From Helicobacter bilis (GTDB lineage: Bacteria > Campylobacterota > Campylobacteria > Campylobacterales > Helicobacteraceae): DNA of 64,000 nucleotides. Both the position numbers and the translations under genes were made by a program. The notes under the pieces are model-generated. The model made no database searches. It was not told the DNA's origin and saw nothing but the letters and a program-made list of their open reading frames with translations. Positions 47,899 to 57,150 of the stretch are shown piece by piece (position 1 is the stretch's first letter; the number at the start of each line of letters is the position of its first letter). The stretch is taken from the NCBI RefSeq assembly GCF_001999985.1, contig NZ_CP019645.1, forward strand, positions 1,116,001 through 1,180,000, in the 5' to 3' direction.

Positions 47899-48579
47899 AT
47901 GAAAGTTTTATATTTTATACTCCCTTATCTGTTACTATCTAATCAGTTATTTGCAAATCAATTAAAGGTGCCACAAGCCCCAACCATAAATACGCCAAAA
48001 AACCCCACCCTGCCGCATATTGATATACCACGCCTAGATGCACCGCATATAGATACAAGCATACCACAATCTAGCATAGATTCCAAACCCCAAAATATGA
48101 TTTTACGCAATCTCATACATGAAGTGATACAAAAAAACATGCAACTAAACACAGCATGTATCCCACAGCAAATCGCTATGCAAAATACATTACATAGCGA
48201 TGAGGTAGAGAATCTTGGCATACAATTAGAACTCACCACCACACAATACAAAGACAATCTTTTGCGATTACAGAATCTCGTGCTAAAGCCTGCAAATAAG
48301 AAAGCACAAAAGCAATTTGTGCTTAATTCTCAAGGATTAAATACTCAAAGTTTAGATTCTCAAAATCTAAATATTCACAATCCAAACGCATACAATCTAG
48401 ATGGTATTCTTATGGTTATGACTTTTTTAGAGAAAGGCATAAAACGCCATACAATCGCCCTTTCACCAAACTATATACAAATTGACAACGCATTACTAGA
48501 AAATACACCACAAGTCTTTAGAATCTTTCAAACATATTTTTGCCATGCACGCACTTTTCATACTATCCCTAAGAAATAA
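47899..48579 (+). CDS. Secreted proline/asparagine-rich protein of unknown function
   Basis: A signal peptide (MKVLYFILPYLLLSNQLFA) precedes a proline-rich stretch with repeated PHID/PxIDxP units (residues 24-60). Residues about 150-175 contain an in-frame word repeat of the type N(S/I)QxLN(T/I)QSLDSQNLN. Two cysteines (TACIP and YFCHAR) could pair. No family is recognised. It likely forms an operon with the preceding gene. Confidence 0.6.
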   Translation: MKVLYFILPYLLLSNQLFANQLKVPQAPTINTPKNPTLPHIDIPRLDAPHIDTSIPQSSIDSKPQNMILRNLIHEVIQKNMQLNTACIPQQIAMQNTLHSDEVENLGIQLELTTTQYKDNLLRLQNLVLKPANKKAQKQFVLNSQGLNTQSLDSQNLNIHNPNAYNLDGILMVMTFLEKGIKRHTIALSPNYIQIDNALLENTPQVFRIFQTYFCHARTFHTIPKK

Positions 48580-48663
48580 TTATAGCGTTTAAATAATATT
48601 GTATTTTTAGTGTTTGCACTTATTACTTTTCGCCCAAATTATACGCTATTTAGCATTTTTTGC

Positions 48664-48669
48664 TATAAT
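48664..48669 (+). promoter_or_regulatory. Sigma-70 -10 box of the secG operon
   Basis: TTGCTATAAT ends 67 bases before the secG start codon. Confidence 0.6.
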
Positions 48670-48736
48670 GTCGGCTTTTATATTTTTATGGCTTTAATAT
48701 GAGTTTAGAATCTTTTTCATTTTTTAGGGAGTTTTT

Positions 48737-49165
48737 ATGACAAGTGTTTTGATTGTCTTTCAAGTGATATTAACCATTGCTATTGTTATAGCTGTGTTAT
48801 TACAAAAGAGTTCTAGCATAGGTTTAGGTGCGTATAGTGGGAGTAATGAAAGCCTTTTTGGTGCAAAAGGTCCAGCTAACTTCATGGCAAAAATCACAAT
48901 GTTTTTAGGTTTGCTTTTCATTATAAACACCATTGCACTAGGCTATCTCTATAATACAAAATCAAGTCGTAGTTCGAGTGTGCTTGATGGCGTAGAGATT
49001 CCAAAAGCATTACCGCTAACACCAACAGATAGCACGCTACCCTTATCTAGTCCGCTTTTACAAGGCACACAACCAGCCCTCACACCACAAGCACCACTCA
49101 CGCCTTCACTCAATACAGAATCTACCCCAACAGATTCTAATGCTACTACACAAGGAGTTAAATAA
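48737..49165 (+). CDS. secG: Preprotein translocase subunit SecG
   Basis: SecG assists SecYE-mediated export. The first 80 residues show two membrane helices around the conserved [23 protein letters not shown]-type loop (residues 22-45). The rest is a Pro/Thr/Ser-rich tail with short repeated units ([20 protein letters not shown]), as in other Helicobacter SecG. The stop codon overlaps the frr start (TAATG). The secG-frr-pyrE order is conserved in H. pylori. Confidence 0.93.
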   Translation: MTSVLIVFQVILTIAIVIAVLLQKSSSIGLGAYSGSNESLFGAKGPANFMAKITMFLGLLFIINTIALGYLYNTKSSRSSSVLDGVEIPKALPLTPTDSTLPLSSPLLQGTQPALTPQAPLTPSLNTESTPTDSNATTQGVK

Positions 49166-49722
49166 TGTTGCAAGATATTTATAATAATACAAAAGAATAC
49201 ATGCAAAAAAGTTTGCAATCATTGCAGAAAGATTTTGCAACATTGCGTAGCGGTAGAGTGAGTGTGAATATCCTTGATAATATCCGCGTAGATTACTATG
49301 GCACACCTACACCATTAGCCCAAGTCGGCAGTGTGATAGCCCAAGATGCAACGACAATTATCATTAATCCATGGGAAAAGCCCTTATTAAAAGAAATAGA
49401 AAAGGCAATACAAGAGGCAAACATAGGGGTTAATCCAAACGCAGATGGCGAGTGTATCAAGCTTTTTTTCCCGCCGATGACTTCAGACCAAAGAAAAGAC
49501 ATCGCCAAACAAGCAAAGGCAATGGGCGAGAAAGCAAAGATTGCAGTAAGAAACATTCGACAAGATTCTAATAATGCGATTAAAAAACTTGAGAAAGACA
49601 AGGCAATAACCACAGATGAAAGCAAAAAAGGTGCTGATGAGATACAAAAAATCACAGATGAGCATATTAAAAAGATTGATAACATGGTAAAAACAAAAGA
49701 AGAAGAAGTAATGAAGGTATAA
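49165..49722 (+). CDS. frr: Ribosome recycling factor
   Basis: Frr splits post-termination ribosomes together with EF-G. The 185-residue length and the sequence ([20 protein letters not shown], then [13 protein letters not shown] and [16 protein letters not shown]) are typical. [19 protein letters not shown] and the C-terminal [16 protein letters not shown] complete the family pattern. It is translationally coupled to secG. Confidence 0.97.
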   Translation: MLQDIYNNTKEYMQKSLQSLQKDFATLRSGRVSVNILDNIRVDYYGTPTPLAQVGSVIAQDATTIIINPWEKPLLKEIEKAIQEANIGVNPNADGECIKLFFPPMTSDQRKDIAKQAKAMGEKAKIAVRNIRQDSNNAIKKLEKDKAITTDESKKGADEIQKITDEHIKKIDNMVKTKEEEVMKV

Positions 49723-49726
49723 AAGC

Positions 49727-50350
49727 ATGGCATTAGATATAGAATCTATTTATAAAGAACACAATGCCTTGCTTGAGGGGCATTTTTTACTGAGTAGTGG
49801 CAATCATAGTGCGTTTTATCTGCAGTCTGCTAAAGTGCTAGAGAATCCAAAGACAGCCGAGATTCTAGCAAAAGAGTTAGCAAAGCAAATTCTAGATTAT
49901 GGCATAGTGCTTGATTGTGTATGCTCCCCTGCATTAGGTGGCATTTTAGCTGGTTATGAGTTAGCAAGGGCGCTTGATGTGAGATTTATCTTCACCGAAA
50001 GAGTTGATGGCAAGATGACTTTACGCAGGGGCTTTGAAGTAGCTAAGAATGAAAGAGTGCTAATCTGTGAAGATATCATCACAACCGGTGGGAGTGCAAT
50101 GGAGAGTGCAGAATGTGTAAAGAGTGCCGGTGGAGTTATAGTCGCATTTGCAGGATTAGCAAATCGTGGGCTTTGCAGACGCACAAAAACAGATGGCACA
50201 TATTCTATGGGTAAAAGCAAAGAGGTGTGTAAATTGAGCCAAAATATCCCACTATTTGCATTAGCTGACTTTGACTTTGAGCTTTACGACGCCAAGACTT
50301 GCCCGCTTTGTAAAGATTCCGTTGCGTATAAACCCGGAAGCAGGCAGTAG
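49727..50350 (+). CDS. pyrE: Orotate phosphoribosyltransferase
   Basis: PyrE makes orotidine monophosphate from orotate and PRPP. The PRPP loop is [20 protein letters not shown] (about residues 103-122), and the substrate region includes [17 protein letters not shown]. The 207-residue protein ends in a cysteine pair segment ([14 protein letters not shown]), common in the type found in Campylobacterota. It begins four bases after frr. Confidence 0.95.
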   Translation: MALDIESIYKEHNALLEGHFLLSSGNHSAFYLQSAKVLENPKTAEILAKELAKQILDYGIVLDCVCSPALGGILAGYELARALDVRFIFTERVDGKMTLRRGFEVAKNERVLICEDIITTGGSAMESAECVKSAGGVIVAFAGLANRGLCRRTKTDGTYSMGKSKEVCKLSQNIPLFALADFDFELYDAKTCPLCKDSVAYKPGSRQ

Positions 50351-50390
50351 TTTTAGATATTAGAATCAATCATGACTATATATCTTTTGC

Positions 50391-50396
50391 TATAAT
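50391..50396 (+). promoter_or_regulatory. Sigma-70 -10 box of glycosyltransferase copy 1
   Basis: TTGCTATAAT is followed by a leader with a small hairpin (TTTGAG/CTCAAA). An identical promoter lies at 52216-52221 before copy 2. Confidence 0.65.
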
Positions 50397-50449
50397 AGCA
50401 AGTTTGTTTGAGAGATAAACTCAAATATACATAAACATGAGAGAACACC

Positions 50450-52171
50450 ATGCAACATAACACTACAACAACACAATCTCCACAAAACAAAAAAGTAGGC
50501 GTTGTAATACCAATCTATAATGTAGCAGAGTATCTAAGAGAATGTCTAGATTCTGTAATCAATCAAACATATAAGAATCTAAGCATTGTTTTAGTCAATG
50601 ATGGTAGCACAGATAATAATGAAAGTCTAAATATAGCAAAAGAATATGTAGCAAAAGATTCTAGATTTATACTTATAGATAAAGAGAATGGTGGGTTATC
50701 TAGTGCTAGAAATGTAGGTATTGCATGGTTTAGTGAAAAGTATGAAGCAAAACTAGATTCTAGTATAAATTTAGAATCTAGCACAACATATACAATAGAT
50801 TCCACGCTTCAATATAAAGATAAAGTAAAACCAGATTTGAAAGCAACTTGTCATACTGAGCCTTTGAGTGAAGTATCCAACATGGAATCAAATTTTTACT
50901 TAGATTCTGAAATAGATTCAAATAAAGATTTTTCACCTATGACTAAAAATAACAAGAATCTGAACTCTACACAAAACACAAACTACAATAATAGAATAAA
51001 TAGCAACAATGGGGGGGGGGGGGTAACACTCTATTCCTATAACATTACAAATGAAAACCCATATAATATTTATAAAATTTATACTGCTAGCACTCATGCA
51101 ACCACGACACAACAAGAATTTAGCACAGATTCTAAAACTTTAAAATCCAATAATTCCCAAAACAACACAGATGAATCTCAGCATAAAATAAACAACATAA
51201 ATCATCACAAAGATAGCCCACCTCACAATACAGAATCCATACACAATATAAACACCACAAAACACAATATAAACACCACAAACAATCATAACTCCACACT
51301 CCAACCACAAAAAATAGACTATATTATCTTTTTAGATTCTGATGACTATTGGAAACCTTATTGCATAGAAGAGTGTATAAAGCATTCAGATGGTGTAGAT
51401 ATTGTGTGGTTTGAGTCGGAATGTTTTTTGAATGGCGAAATAGTTGATTGCGGTGATTTACATAATGAATATGGTATTTTTACAAGTCAAATGCTTACCA
51501 AAACAGAGTTAATTCGGGCTAAAAGACAACATGAGACAGCAGCATTTTATTTAGCTACAATGGGATTTATGGATTTTCATTTCTTATACAATGCTCAATT
51601 ATATTTTCTCGACAACATAATCCACGAAGACCACAATTTTGGGTTATTGCTTATATTGCAATGTAATAACATTTTTGCTTTATGTGAAAGTCTTTATTGC
51701 GTGAGGTTGCGTCCAAATAGCATCACTCGTTTTGATTCTAAAAATCCTCATATAGTTCCGCATTGCAAACATATTTATCAAGCCTTCAATAATGCAAGAT
51801 TAGCTAAACAATATCATATTGCTAGTAGCTGGTTTCTCATGCTTTTAGAATTAATTCAGTTTTTAAAAGATCATCCAAACAAAGATAATGAAACAATAGA
51901 ACAACTCTTTTTTCCATATTATATACAACACAGCCTAAAACTTTTTGATTTTAAGCATGACCCCCTAAATCTCATTCCCAAGCTACCAGCAATAGAACCT
52001 TATCTCAAAAAAGGTTTTAAATATCGCCATAAACTCCGTATCACAAATCCAAAGAAATACAATAGACTAAAGCTTCTATTTGCAGGTTATGATTTCATAA
52101 AAAGTGTTGAGAGAAATATACGCAAGATCTTTAAATTACACAATAAAGCATGTCAAAACAAACAACGCTAA
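50450..52171 (+). CDS. Phase-variable family-2 glycosyltransferase, copy 1 (on)
   Basis: The GT2 fold starts KVGVVIPIYNVAEYLRECLD, with NDGSTDNNESL and GGLSSARNVGIAW to residue 93. In ordinary GT2 enzymes the strand ending in the DxD motif follows within about ten residues. Here a low-complexity insert of about 195 residues intervenes before IDYIIFLDSDDYWKPYC (acidic motif at 296-299). The insert holds a dispersed repeat and G13, which keeps the frame open. The acceptor region (about 325-425) differs from copy 2 while both flanks are identical. It probably adds a sugar to lipo-oligosaccharide or another surface glycan; donor and acceptor are unknown. Confidence 0.88.
   Translation: MQHNTTTTQSPQNKKVGVVIPIYNVAEYLRECLDSVINQTYKNLSIVLVNDGSTDNNESLNIAKEYVAKDSRFILIDKENGGLSSARNVGIAWFSEKYEAKLDSSINLESSTTYTIDSTLQYKDKVKPDLKATCHTEPLSEVSNMESNFYLDSEIDSNKDFSPMTKNNKNLNSTQNTNYNNRINSNNGGGGVTLYSYNITNENPYNIYKIYTASTHATTTQQEFSTDSKTLKSNNSQNNTDESQHKINNINHHKDSPPHNTESIHNINTTKHNINTTNNHNSTLQPQKIDYIIFLDSDDYWKPYCIEECIKHSDGVDIVWFESECFLNGEIVDCGDLHNEYGIFTSQMLTKTELIRAKRQHETAAFYLATMGFMDFHFLYNAQLYFLDNIIHEDHNFGLLLILQCNNIFALCESLYCVRLRPNSITRFDSKNPHIVPHCKHIYQAFNNARLAKQYHIASSWFLMLLELIQFLKDHPNKDNETIEQLFFPYYIQHSLKLFDFKHDPLNLIPKLPAIEPYLKKGFKYRHKLRITNPKKYNRLKLLFAGYDFIKSVERNIRKIFKLHNKACQNKQR
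50848..50955 (+). repeat. Dispersed repeat inside glycosyltransferase copy 1
   Basis: It begins TTGTCATACTGAGCC and ends AAAAATAACAA, a one-base variant of the usual ATGACAA end. It is translated as CHTEPLSEVSNME and onward to MTKNNK. Confidence 0.75.
51011..51023 (+). repeat. G13 tract in glycosyltransferase copy 1
   Basis: Thirteen G between AGCAACAAT and TAACACTCTATTCC keep the reading frame open (four glycines, then valine). Confidence 0.95.
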
Positions 52172-52274
52172 TCAAAATTTCATAACGCTCGCAATGTATA
52201 CATCATTTAATTTGCTATAATAGCAAGTTTGTTTGAGAGATAAACTCAAATATACATAAACATGAGAGAACACC

Positions 52275-53975
52275 ATGCAACATAACACTACAACAACACA
52301 ATCTCCACAAAACAAAAAAGTAGGCGTTGTAATACCAATCTATAATGTAGCAGAGTATCTAAGAGAATGTCTAGATTCTGTAATCAATCAAACATATAAG
52401 AATCTAAGCATTGTTTTAGTCAATGATGGTAGCACGGATAATAATGAAAGTCTAAATATAGCAAAAGAATATGTAGCAAAAGATTCTAGATTTATACTTA
52501 TAGATAAAGAAAATGGTGGGCAAAGCACAGCTAGAAATGTAGGTATTGCATGGTTTAGTGAAAAGTATGAAGCAAAACTAGATTCTAGTATAAATTTAGA
52601 ATCTAGCACAACATATACAATAGATTCCACGCTTCAATATAAAGATAAAGTAAAACCAGATTTGAAAGCAACTTGTCATACTGAGCCTTTGAGTGAAGTA
52701 TCCAACATGGAATCAAATTTTTACTTAGATTCTGAAATAGATTCAAATAAAGATTTTTCACCTATGACTAAAAATAACAAGAATCTGAACTCTACACAAA
52801 ACACAAACTACAATAATAGAATAAATAGCAACAATGGGGGGGGGGGGGTAACACTCTATTCCTATAACATTACAAATGAAAACCCATATAATATTTATAA
52901 AATTTATACTGCTAGCACTCATGCAACCACGACACAACAAGAATTTAGCACAGATTCTAAAACTTTAAAATCCAATAATTCCCAAAACAACACAGATGAA
53001 TCTCAGCATAAAATAAACAACATAAATCATCACAAAGATAGCCCACCTCACAATACAGAATCCATACACAATATAAACACCACAAAACACAATATAAACA
53101 CCACAAACAATCATAACTCCACACTCCAACCACAAAAAATAGACTATATTATCTTTTTAGATTCTGATGACTATTGGAAACCTTATTGCATAGAAGAGTG
53201 TATAAAGCATTCAGATGGTGTAGATATTGTGTGGTTTGAGTCGGAATGTTTTTTAGGAAACTGTGTTGCAGACGATGCAAGTTTGCAGCATATGTGCGGT
53301 TTTTTGCATAGCGCAATGCAGAGCCGAAATGACTTCATACAAAGTTGTAAAGATAACAATGTGAAAAGTTTCTGGATCGTTGTGTGTGCGCTTATCAACT
53401 TTTCTTTTCTTAAACGACTGCAACTTACCTTTTATGACGGTGTAATCCATGAAGATCATAATTTTGGGTTATTGCTTATATTGCAGTGCAGGAACATCTT
53501 TGTTTTTTGTGAAACTTTATATTGTGTAAGGATAGGTTCTGCTAGTACCACTCGTTTTGATTCTAAAAATCCTCATATAGTTCCGCATTGCAAACATATT
53601 TATCAAGCCTTCAATAATGCAAGATTAGCTAAACAATATCATATTGCTAGTAGCTGGTTTCTCATGCTTTTAGAATTAATTCAGTTTTTAAAAGATCATC
53701 CAAACAAAGATAATGAAACAATAGAACAACTCTTTTTTCCATATTATATACAACACAGCCTAAAACTTTTTGATTTTAAGCATGACCCCCTAAATCTCAT
53801 TCCCAAGCTACCAGCAATAGAACCTTATCTCAAAAAAGGTTTTAAATATCGCCATAAACTCCGTATCACAAATCCAAAGAAATATAAGCTATTAGGGCCA
53901 TTATTTTCAATCTATGATTCTATAAAAAGTATTGAGAGGGGTATAAGACAATATGTGGGAAAAAATAAGCGATAA
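52275..53975 (+). CDS. Phase-variable family-2 glycosyltransferase, copy 2 (on)
   Basis: The 566-residue protein repeats copy 1 almost exactly in residues 1-326, except GGQSTARN in place of GGLSSARN. The acceptor segment is different (CVADDASLQHMCGFLHSAM to INFSFLKRLQLTFYDGV), then VIHEDHNFGLLLILQC and the C-terminal helical part return to near identity until NPKKY. The last 25 residues differ again (LGPLFSIYDSIKSIERGIRQ). The same insert with G13 splits the GT2 fold and the frame is open. The pattern points to recombination between paralogues that exchanges acceptor specificity. Confidence 0.88.
   Translation: MQHNTTTTQSPQNKKVGVVIPIYNVAEYLRECLDSVINQTYKNLSIVLVNDGSTDNNESLNIAKEYVAKDSRFILIDKENGGQSTARNVGIAWFSEKYEAKLDSSINLESSTTYTIDSTLQYKDKVKPDLKATCHTEPLSEVSNMESNFYLDSEIDSNKDFSPMTKNNKNLNSTQNTNYNNRINSNNGGGGVTLYSYNITNENPYNIYKIYTASTHATTTQQEFSTDSKTLKSNNSQNNTDESQHKINNINHHKDSPPHNTESIHNINTTKHNINTTNNHNSTLQPQKIDYIIFLDSDDYWKPYCIEECIKHSDGVDIVWFESECFLGNCVADDASLQHMCGFLHSAMQSRNDFIQSCKDNNVKSFWIVVCALINFSFLKRLQLTFYDGVIHEDHNFGLLLILQCRNIFVFCETLYCVRIGSASTTRFDSKNPHIVPHCKHIYQAFNNARLAKQYHIASSWFLMLLELIQFLKDHPNKDNETIEQLFFPYYIQHSLKLFDFKHDPLNLIPKLPAIEPYLKKGFKYRHKLRITNPKKYKLLGPLFSIYDSIKSIERGIRQYVGKNKR
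52673..52780 (+). repeat. Dispersed repeat inside glycosyltransferase copy 2
   Basis: It is identical in position and sequence to the copy at 50848-50955, carried along in the gene duplication. Confidence 0.75.
52836..52848 (+). repeat. G13 tract in glycosyltransferase copy 2
   Basis: Thirteen G with the same flanks as copy 1; the frame is open. Confidence 0.95.
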
Positions 53976-54070
53976 AAGAATGTCAGATGGGTCAAAACAA
54001 ATACATATTAACACAAAATCTCTTATAATTTCTGTTGATGGATGCCACTCACACCAAAAAGGAAACCACC

Positions 54071-55602
54071 ATGCAAAACAAAAAAGTAGGCGTTGTAATA
54101 CCAATCTATAATGTAGCAGAGTATCTAAGAGAATGTCTAGATTCTGTAATCAATCAAACATATAAAAATCTAAGCATTGTTTTAGTCAATGATGGTAGCA
54201 CAGATAATAATGAAAGTCTAAATATAGCAAAAGAATATGTAGCAAAAGATTCTAGATTTATACTTATAGATAAAGAGAATGGTGGGCTATCTAGTGCTAG
54301 AAATGTAGGCATTGCATGGTTTAGTGAAAAGTATGAAGCAAAACTAGATTCTAGTATGGATTTAGAATCTAACATCGCGCCTACGACAGACTCTGCATGT
54401 CAAGATAAAGCAAAGCAAAATTCTAATAGGTGTCATGTTGAATGTAGAGAAATATTTAACATAGATTCTAAGCAAGGGCTAGATTCCAATTCAAACTCCA
54501 CAGTCCATACAAACATAGAAGGGAATCTAGATTCTAGCGTTATTCAACGAAATTGTATTGCTATAAATCACATGAATAAGAATGTAGGGGGGGGGGGGTA
54601 ACACTCTATTCCTATAACATTACAAATGAAAACCCATATAACATTTATAAAATCTATACTGCTAGCACTCATGCAACACAACATACAGAATCCATACACA
54701 ATACAAACATTACCCATACAATAAACACCACAAACAACAATAACTCCACACTCCAACCACAAAAAATAGATTATATTATCTTTTTAGATTCTGATGACTA
54801 TTGGAAACCTTATTGCATAGAAGAGTGTATAAAGCATTCAGATGGTGTAGATATTGTGTGGTTTGATTTTTTGCCGTTTTATGAGAATGACAGCAATAAG
54901 GAGTGGGGAGCAACCATGCAGGAGTGTTTTAAGTTTCAAGAAGATGTAAAACTAAGTGGTCAGGAATGGTTAGATTGTTGTATAGAGAAAAAAATTAATA
55001 GCTTTTATTTTGCATGGTCTGGCTTAATTGATTTTGCATTTCTTAAGAACATAAGATTATATTTTCTTAAGGGTGTGATACATGAAGACCATAATTTTGG
55101 TTGTCTATTGTTTCTACAAAGCGAAAATATTTATGTGTTAAAAGACAAGTTATACCTATATAGGATTAGAGAAAATAGTATTACAAATGCCGATCCAAAC
55201 CTACCCGTCCCACATTACGCAAAACATATTTATGAAGCCTTTAGCGATAAAGAAATGGCAAGACAATACCACAAAAAAGGCAGTATGCTGCTCATGTTTT
55301 TTGAGTTTGTTGAGTTTTTAGACAAAAAGCCATGTAATGAGTTGCGTATAAGGGAGAATTTTCTGCCATTTTATGCTTCATATTGTGAATCTTTAGTTGC
55401 TTTTTCGCACGATCCCCTTGATATTATTACTAAAATGGGTGCGATAGAGCCATACCTTAAAAAAAAGTTTAAATATCGTCATAAACTCCGCATCACAAAT
55501 CCAGCAAAATATAATAGACTAAAACCCTTGTTTAATATTTATGATTCCATAAAAGGCATTGAAAGGACTATAAGAAAGGTTTTTAAAAAGGAGAAAGACT
55601 AA
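54071..55602 (+). CDS. Phase-variable family-2 glycosyltransferase, copy 3 (off)
   Basis: From ATG at 54071 (AAGGA ribosome site) the N-terminal GT2 half is nearly identical to copies 1 and 2, but the insert differs and contains a partial dispersed repeat. A run of 12 G leads straight into TAA at 54599-54601. The rest of the gene (IDYIIFLDSDDYWKPYC, a distinct acceptor segment with WLDCCIEKKINSFYFAWSGL, then YLKKKFKYRHKLRITNP) is intact in the next frame to 55602. Thirteen G would restore a protein of about 510 residues. Earlier ATG codons, for example 54035, lack a ribosome site. Confidence 0.88.
54431..54476 (+). repeat. Partial dispersed repeat in glycosyltransferase copy 3
   Basis: TGTCATGTTGAATGTAGAGA and the following AATATTTAACATAGATTCTA resemble the head of the restriction-gene copy at 33360, not the subtype in glycosyltransferase copies 1 and 2. 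The ATGACAA end is missing. Confidence 0.55.
54587..54598 (+). repeat. G12 tract in glycosyltransferase copy 3
   Basis: Twelve G between AATGTA and TAACACTCTATTCC. One G fewer than in copies 1 and 2 puts TAA in frame. Confidence 0.95.
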
Positions 55603-55732
55603 AACATTTCATAATGATAGGATATCTCACAAAGCAAATTAAAAAACAAGTAACTTCTCATTCAATCTTTAGAATCTCTTAGTAAGATTCTGTTCTAAAA
55701 TAACAAAAATGCGACTAGACTAAGGAATCTAC

Positions 55733-56791
55733 ATGGAAACAAAAGACAATATCCCACAAAATATCAATATAGAAAAAGATCTATGCTTTACTTCACAAAG
55801 TGATAATTTAAATATTTACTATGATATTTATCTCCCACAAGAGACACAGCAAAGTCAAGCACAACGGGATCTACATGCGACAAAGCCCACTATCATACAA
55901 ATCGCACATGGTATGGTAGAGCATAAAGAGCGTTATATCTGGCTTTGCGCTCAGTTAGCACTACATGGCTATGTTGTGGCAATCAGTGATCATAGGGGGC
56001 ATGGCAAAAGCATTTCTTCTACGCATGTTTGGGGGGAGATGGGTGGCACTGAAGCGACAAATGATAAAGATGGATTCCATAAAGCAATAGGTGATTTATA
56101 TAGCCTTACGCAAATGCTTCGCGCTAGGTTTCCACAACATCGCTTTATTTTGCTTGGGCATAGTATGGGGTCATTGCTTGCACGAGGTTATCTTAAAAAG
56201 CATGGTGAGATGTTAGATGGGCTTATTCTCTCTGGCTCACCTGCGTATAATCCATTGCTTAAAACAGGTATTGGTATGGCGTCATTCTTACGCTTCATTG
56301 GTGCAAAAGAATGGGGTAAAAACTTTATTAATAATCTTTCATTTGGTGGATTCAATAGACCTTTTGCGAAAAAGGATAGTAATGCAAAATATAGCACAGG
56401 TGAGTTTGCATGGCTAAGTAGGGATATAGAGAGTGTTAAGGCGTATCGCTCCGATGCGGCGTGTCAGTTTGTGTTTTCGCTTGATAGCTTTATCGCACTT
56501 TTTAAAGGGACATTATGGCTGCAAGAAGTGCTTTGCGAAAAGAGTGCGTTAAATAGTAAGGATTTGCCAAAACCACCTATTTATGTCATCAGTGGGGCAA
56601 GTGATTCATGTGGTGATTTTGGCAATGGTGTGCAGAAAATGGCACAACTTTTAAAGGATTCTGGCTTTGAAGTTACGCTAAAGCTATACAAGGAAGCACG
56701 ACATGAGATTTTCCAAGAAATCAATAAGGAAGAAGTGCTACACGATATGCTTGAGTGGCTATATAATCTAGCGGATATGAAAAGAGATTAA
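55733..56791 (+). CDS. Alpha/beta hydrolase, monoacylglycerol lipase/lysophospholipase-like
   Basis: The 352-residue protein has an alpha/beta-hydrolase core: QIAHGMVEHKERYIWLCAQL (oxyanion region), ISDHRGHGKS, the nucleophile elbow LLGHSMGSLLARGY, and a late histidine in EARHEIFQEINKEE. These are features of the PldB/monoglyceride lipase group (Hydrolase_4). No signal peptide is seen, so it is probably cytoplasmic or membrane-associated. It may deacylate lysophospholipids or monoglycerides. It stands alone after the glycosyltransferase array. Confidence 0.85.
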   Translation: METKDNIPQNINIEKDLCFTSQSDNLNIYYDIYLPQETQQSQAQRDLHATKPTIIQIAHGMVEHKERYIWLCAQLALHGYVVAISDHRGHGKSISSTHVWGEMGGTEATNDKDGFHKAIGDLYSLTQMLRARFPQHRFILLGHSMGSLLARGYLKKHGEMLDGLILSGSPAYNPLLKTGIGMASFLRFIGAKEWGKNFINNLSFGGFNRPFAKKDSNAKYSTGEFAWLSRDIESVKAYRSDAACQFVFSLDSFIALFKGTLWLQEVLCEKSALNSKDLPKPPIYVISGASDSCGDFGNGVQKMAQLLKDSGFEVTLKLYKEARHEIFQEINKEEVLHDMLEWLYNLADMKRD

Positions 56792-57150
56792 TCTTTCACT
56801 CTTAGACTCTAAACAGCACAAAATGAGATTCTAAATTTTTAGAAAATTAATCTTTTAATATGATTTTGTAAAATTAAGAATCTAACTTTAAATAAAGCAT
56901 TATGTGTGTTAATGTTTTTCAAATAGAATGTGAGTTTTATGGAAGCAAAGATTCTATACTACAAAAAAATGAATTACAATATAGATTCTACGCTTTTTTG
57001 TGTGTTTTATGTTTAAATAAGTAGGTTATATGATAGGGAGAAATTAGTTTCTAAAACGATTCTTTGCTGTCGCACAACATAGCAATTACTGGATTATAAT
57101 GACTTTTTATGTTGAAACAATTTAAAAGACAAAATTGCAATATCTAGAAT
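56792..57150. other. Intergenic stretch, nothing recognised
   Basis: The 359 bases between the 3' ends of the hydrolase and uvrC genes are AT-rich with several AGATTCT words. There is no reading frame above about 30 codons with a ribosome site, and no clear terminator. Confidence 0.5.

Larger units (their letters stand above)
50388..52060 (+). repeat. Long direct repeat, first copy (promoter plus glycosyltransferase)
   Basis: DNA from before the -10 box through most of the gene is repeated at 52213-53885 at a constant offset of 1825 bases. Identity is near complete up to about 51430 and again from about 51724 to 52060; the segment between is divergent but of equal length. Confidence 0.92.
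52213..53885 (+). repeat. Long direct repeat, second copy
   Basis: This is the partner of 50388-52060. It includes an identical promoter, leader, start region, dispersed repeat and G tract. Confidence 0.92.

Noticed and set aside
50388-53885. The long direct repeat considered as an insertion sequence or transposon.
   Set aside because: No transposase and no terminal inverted repeats at its ends; a tandem gene duplication explains it.
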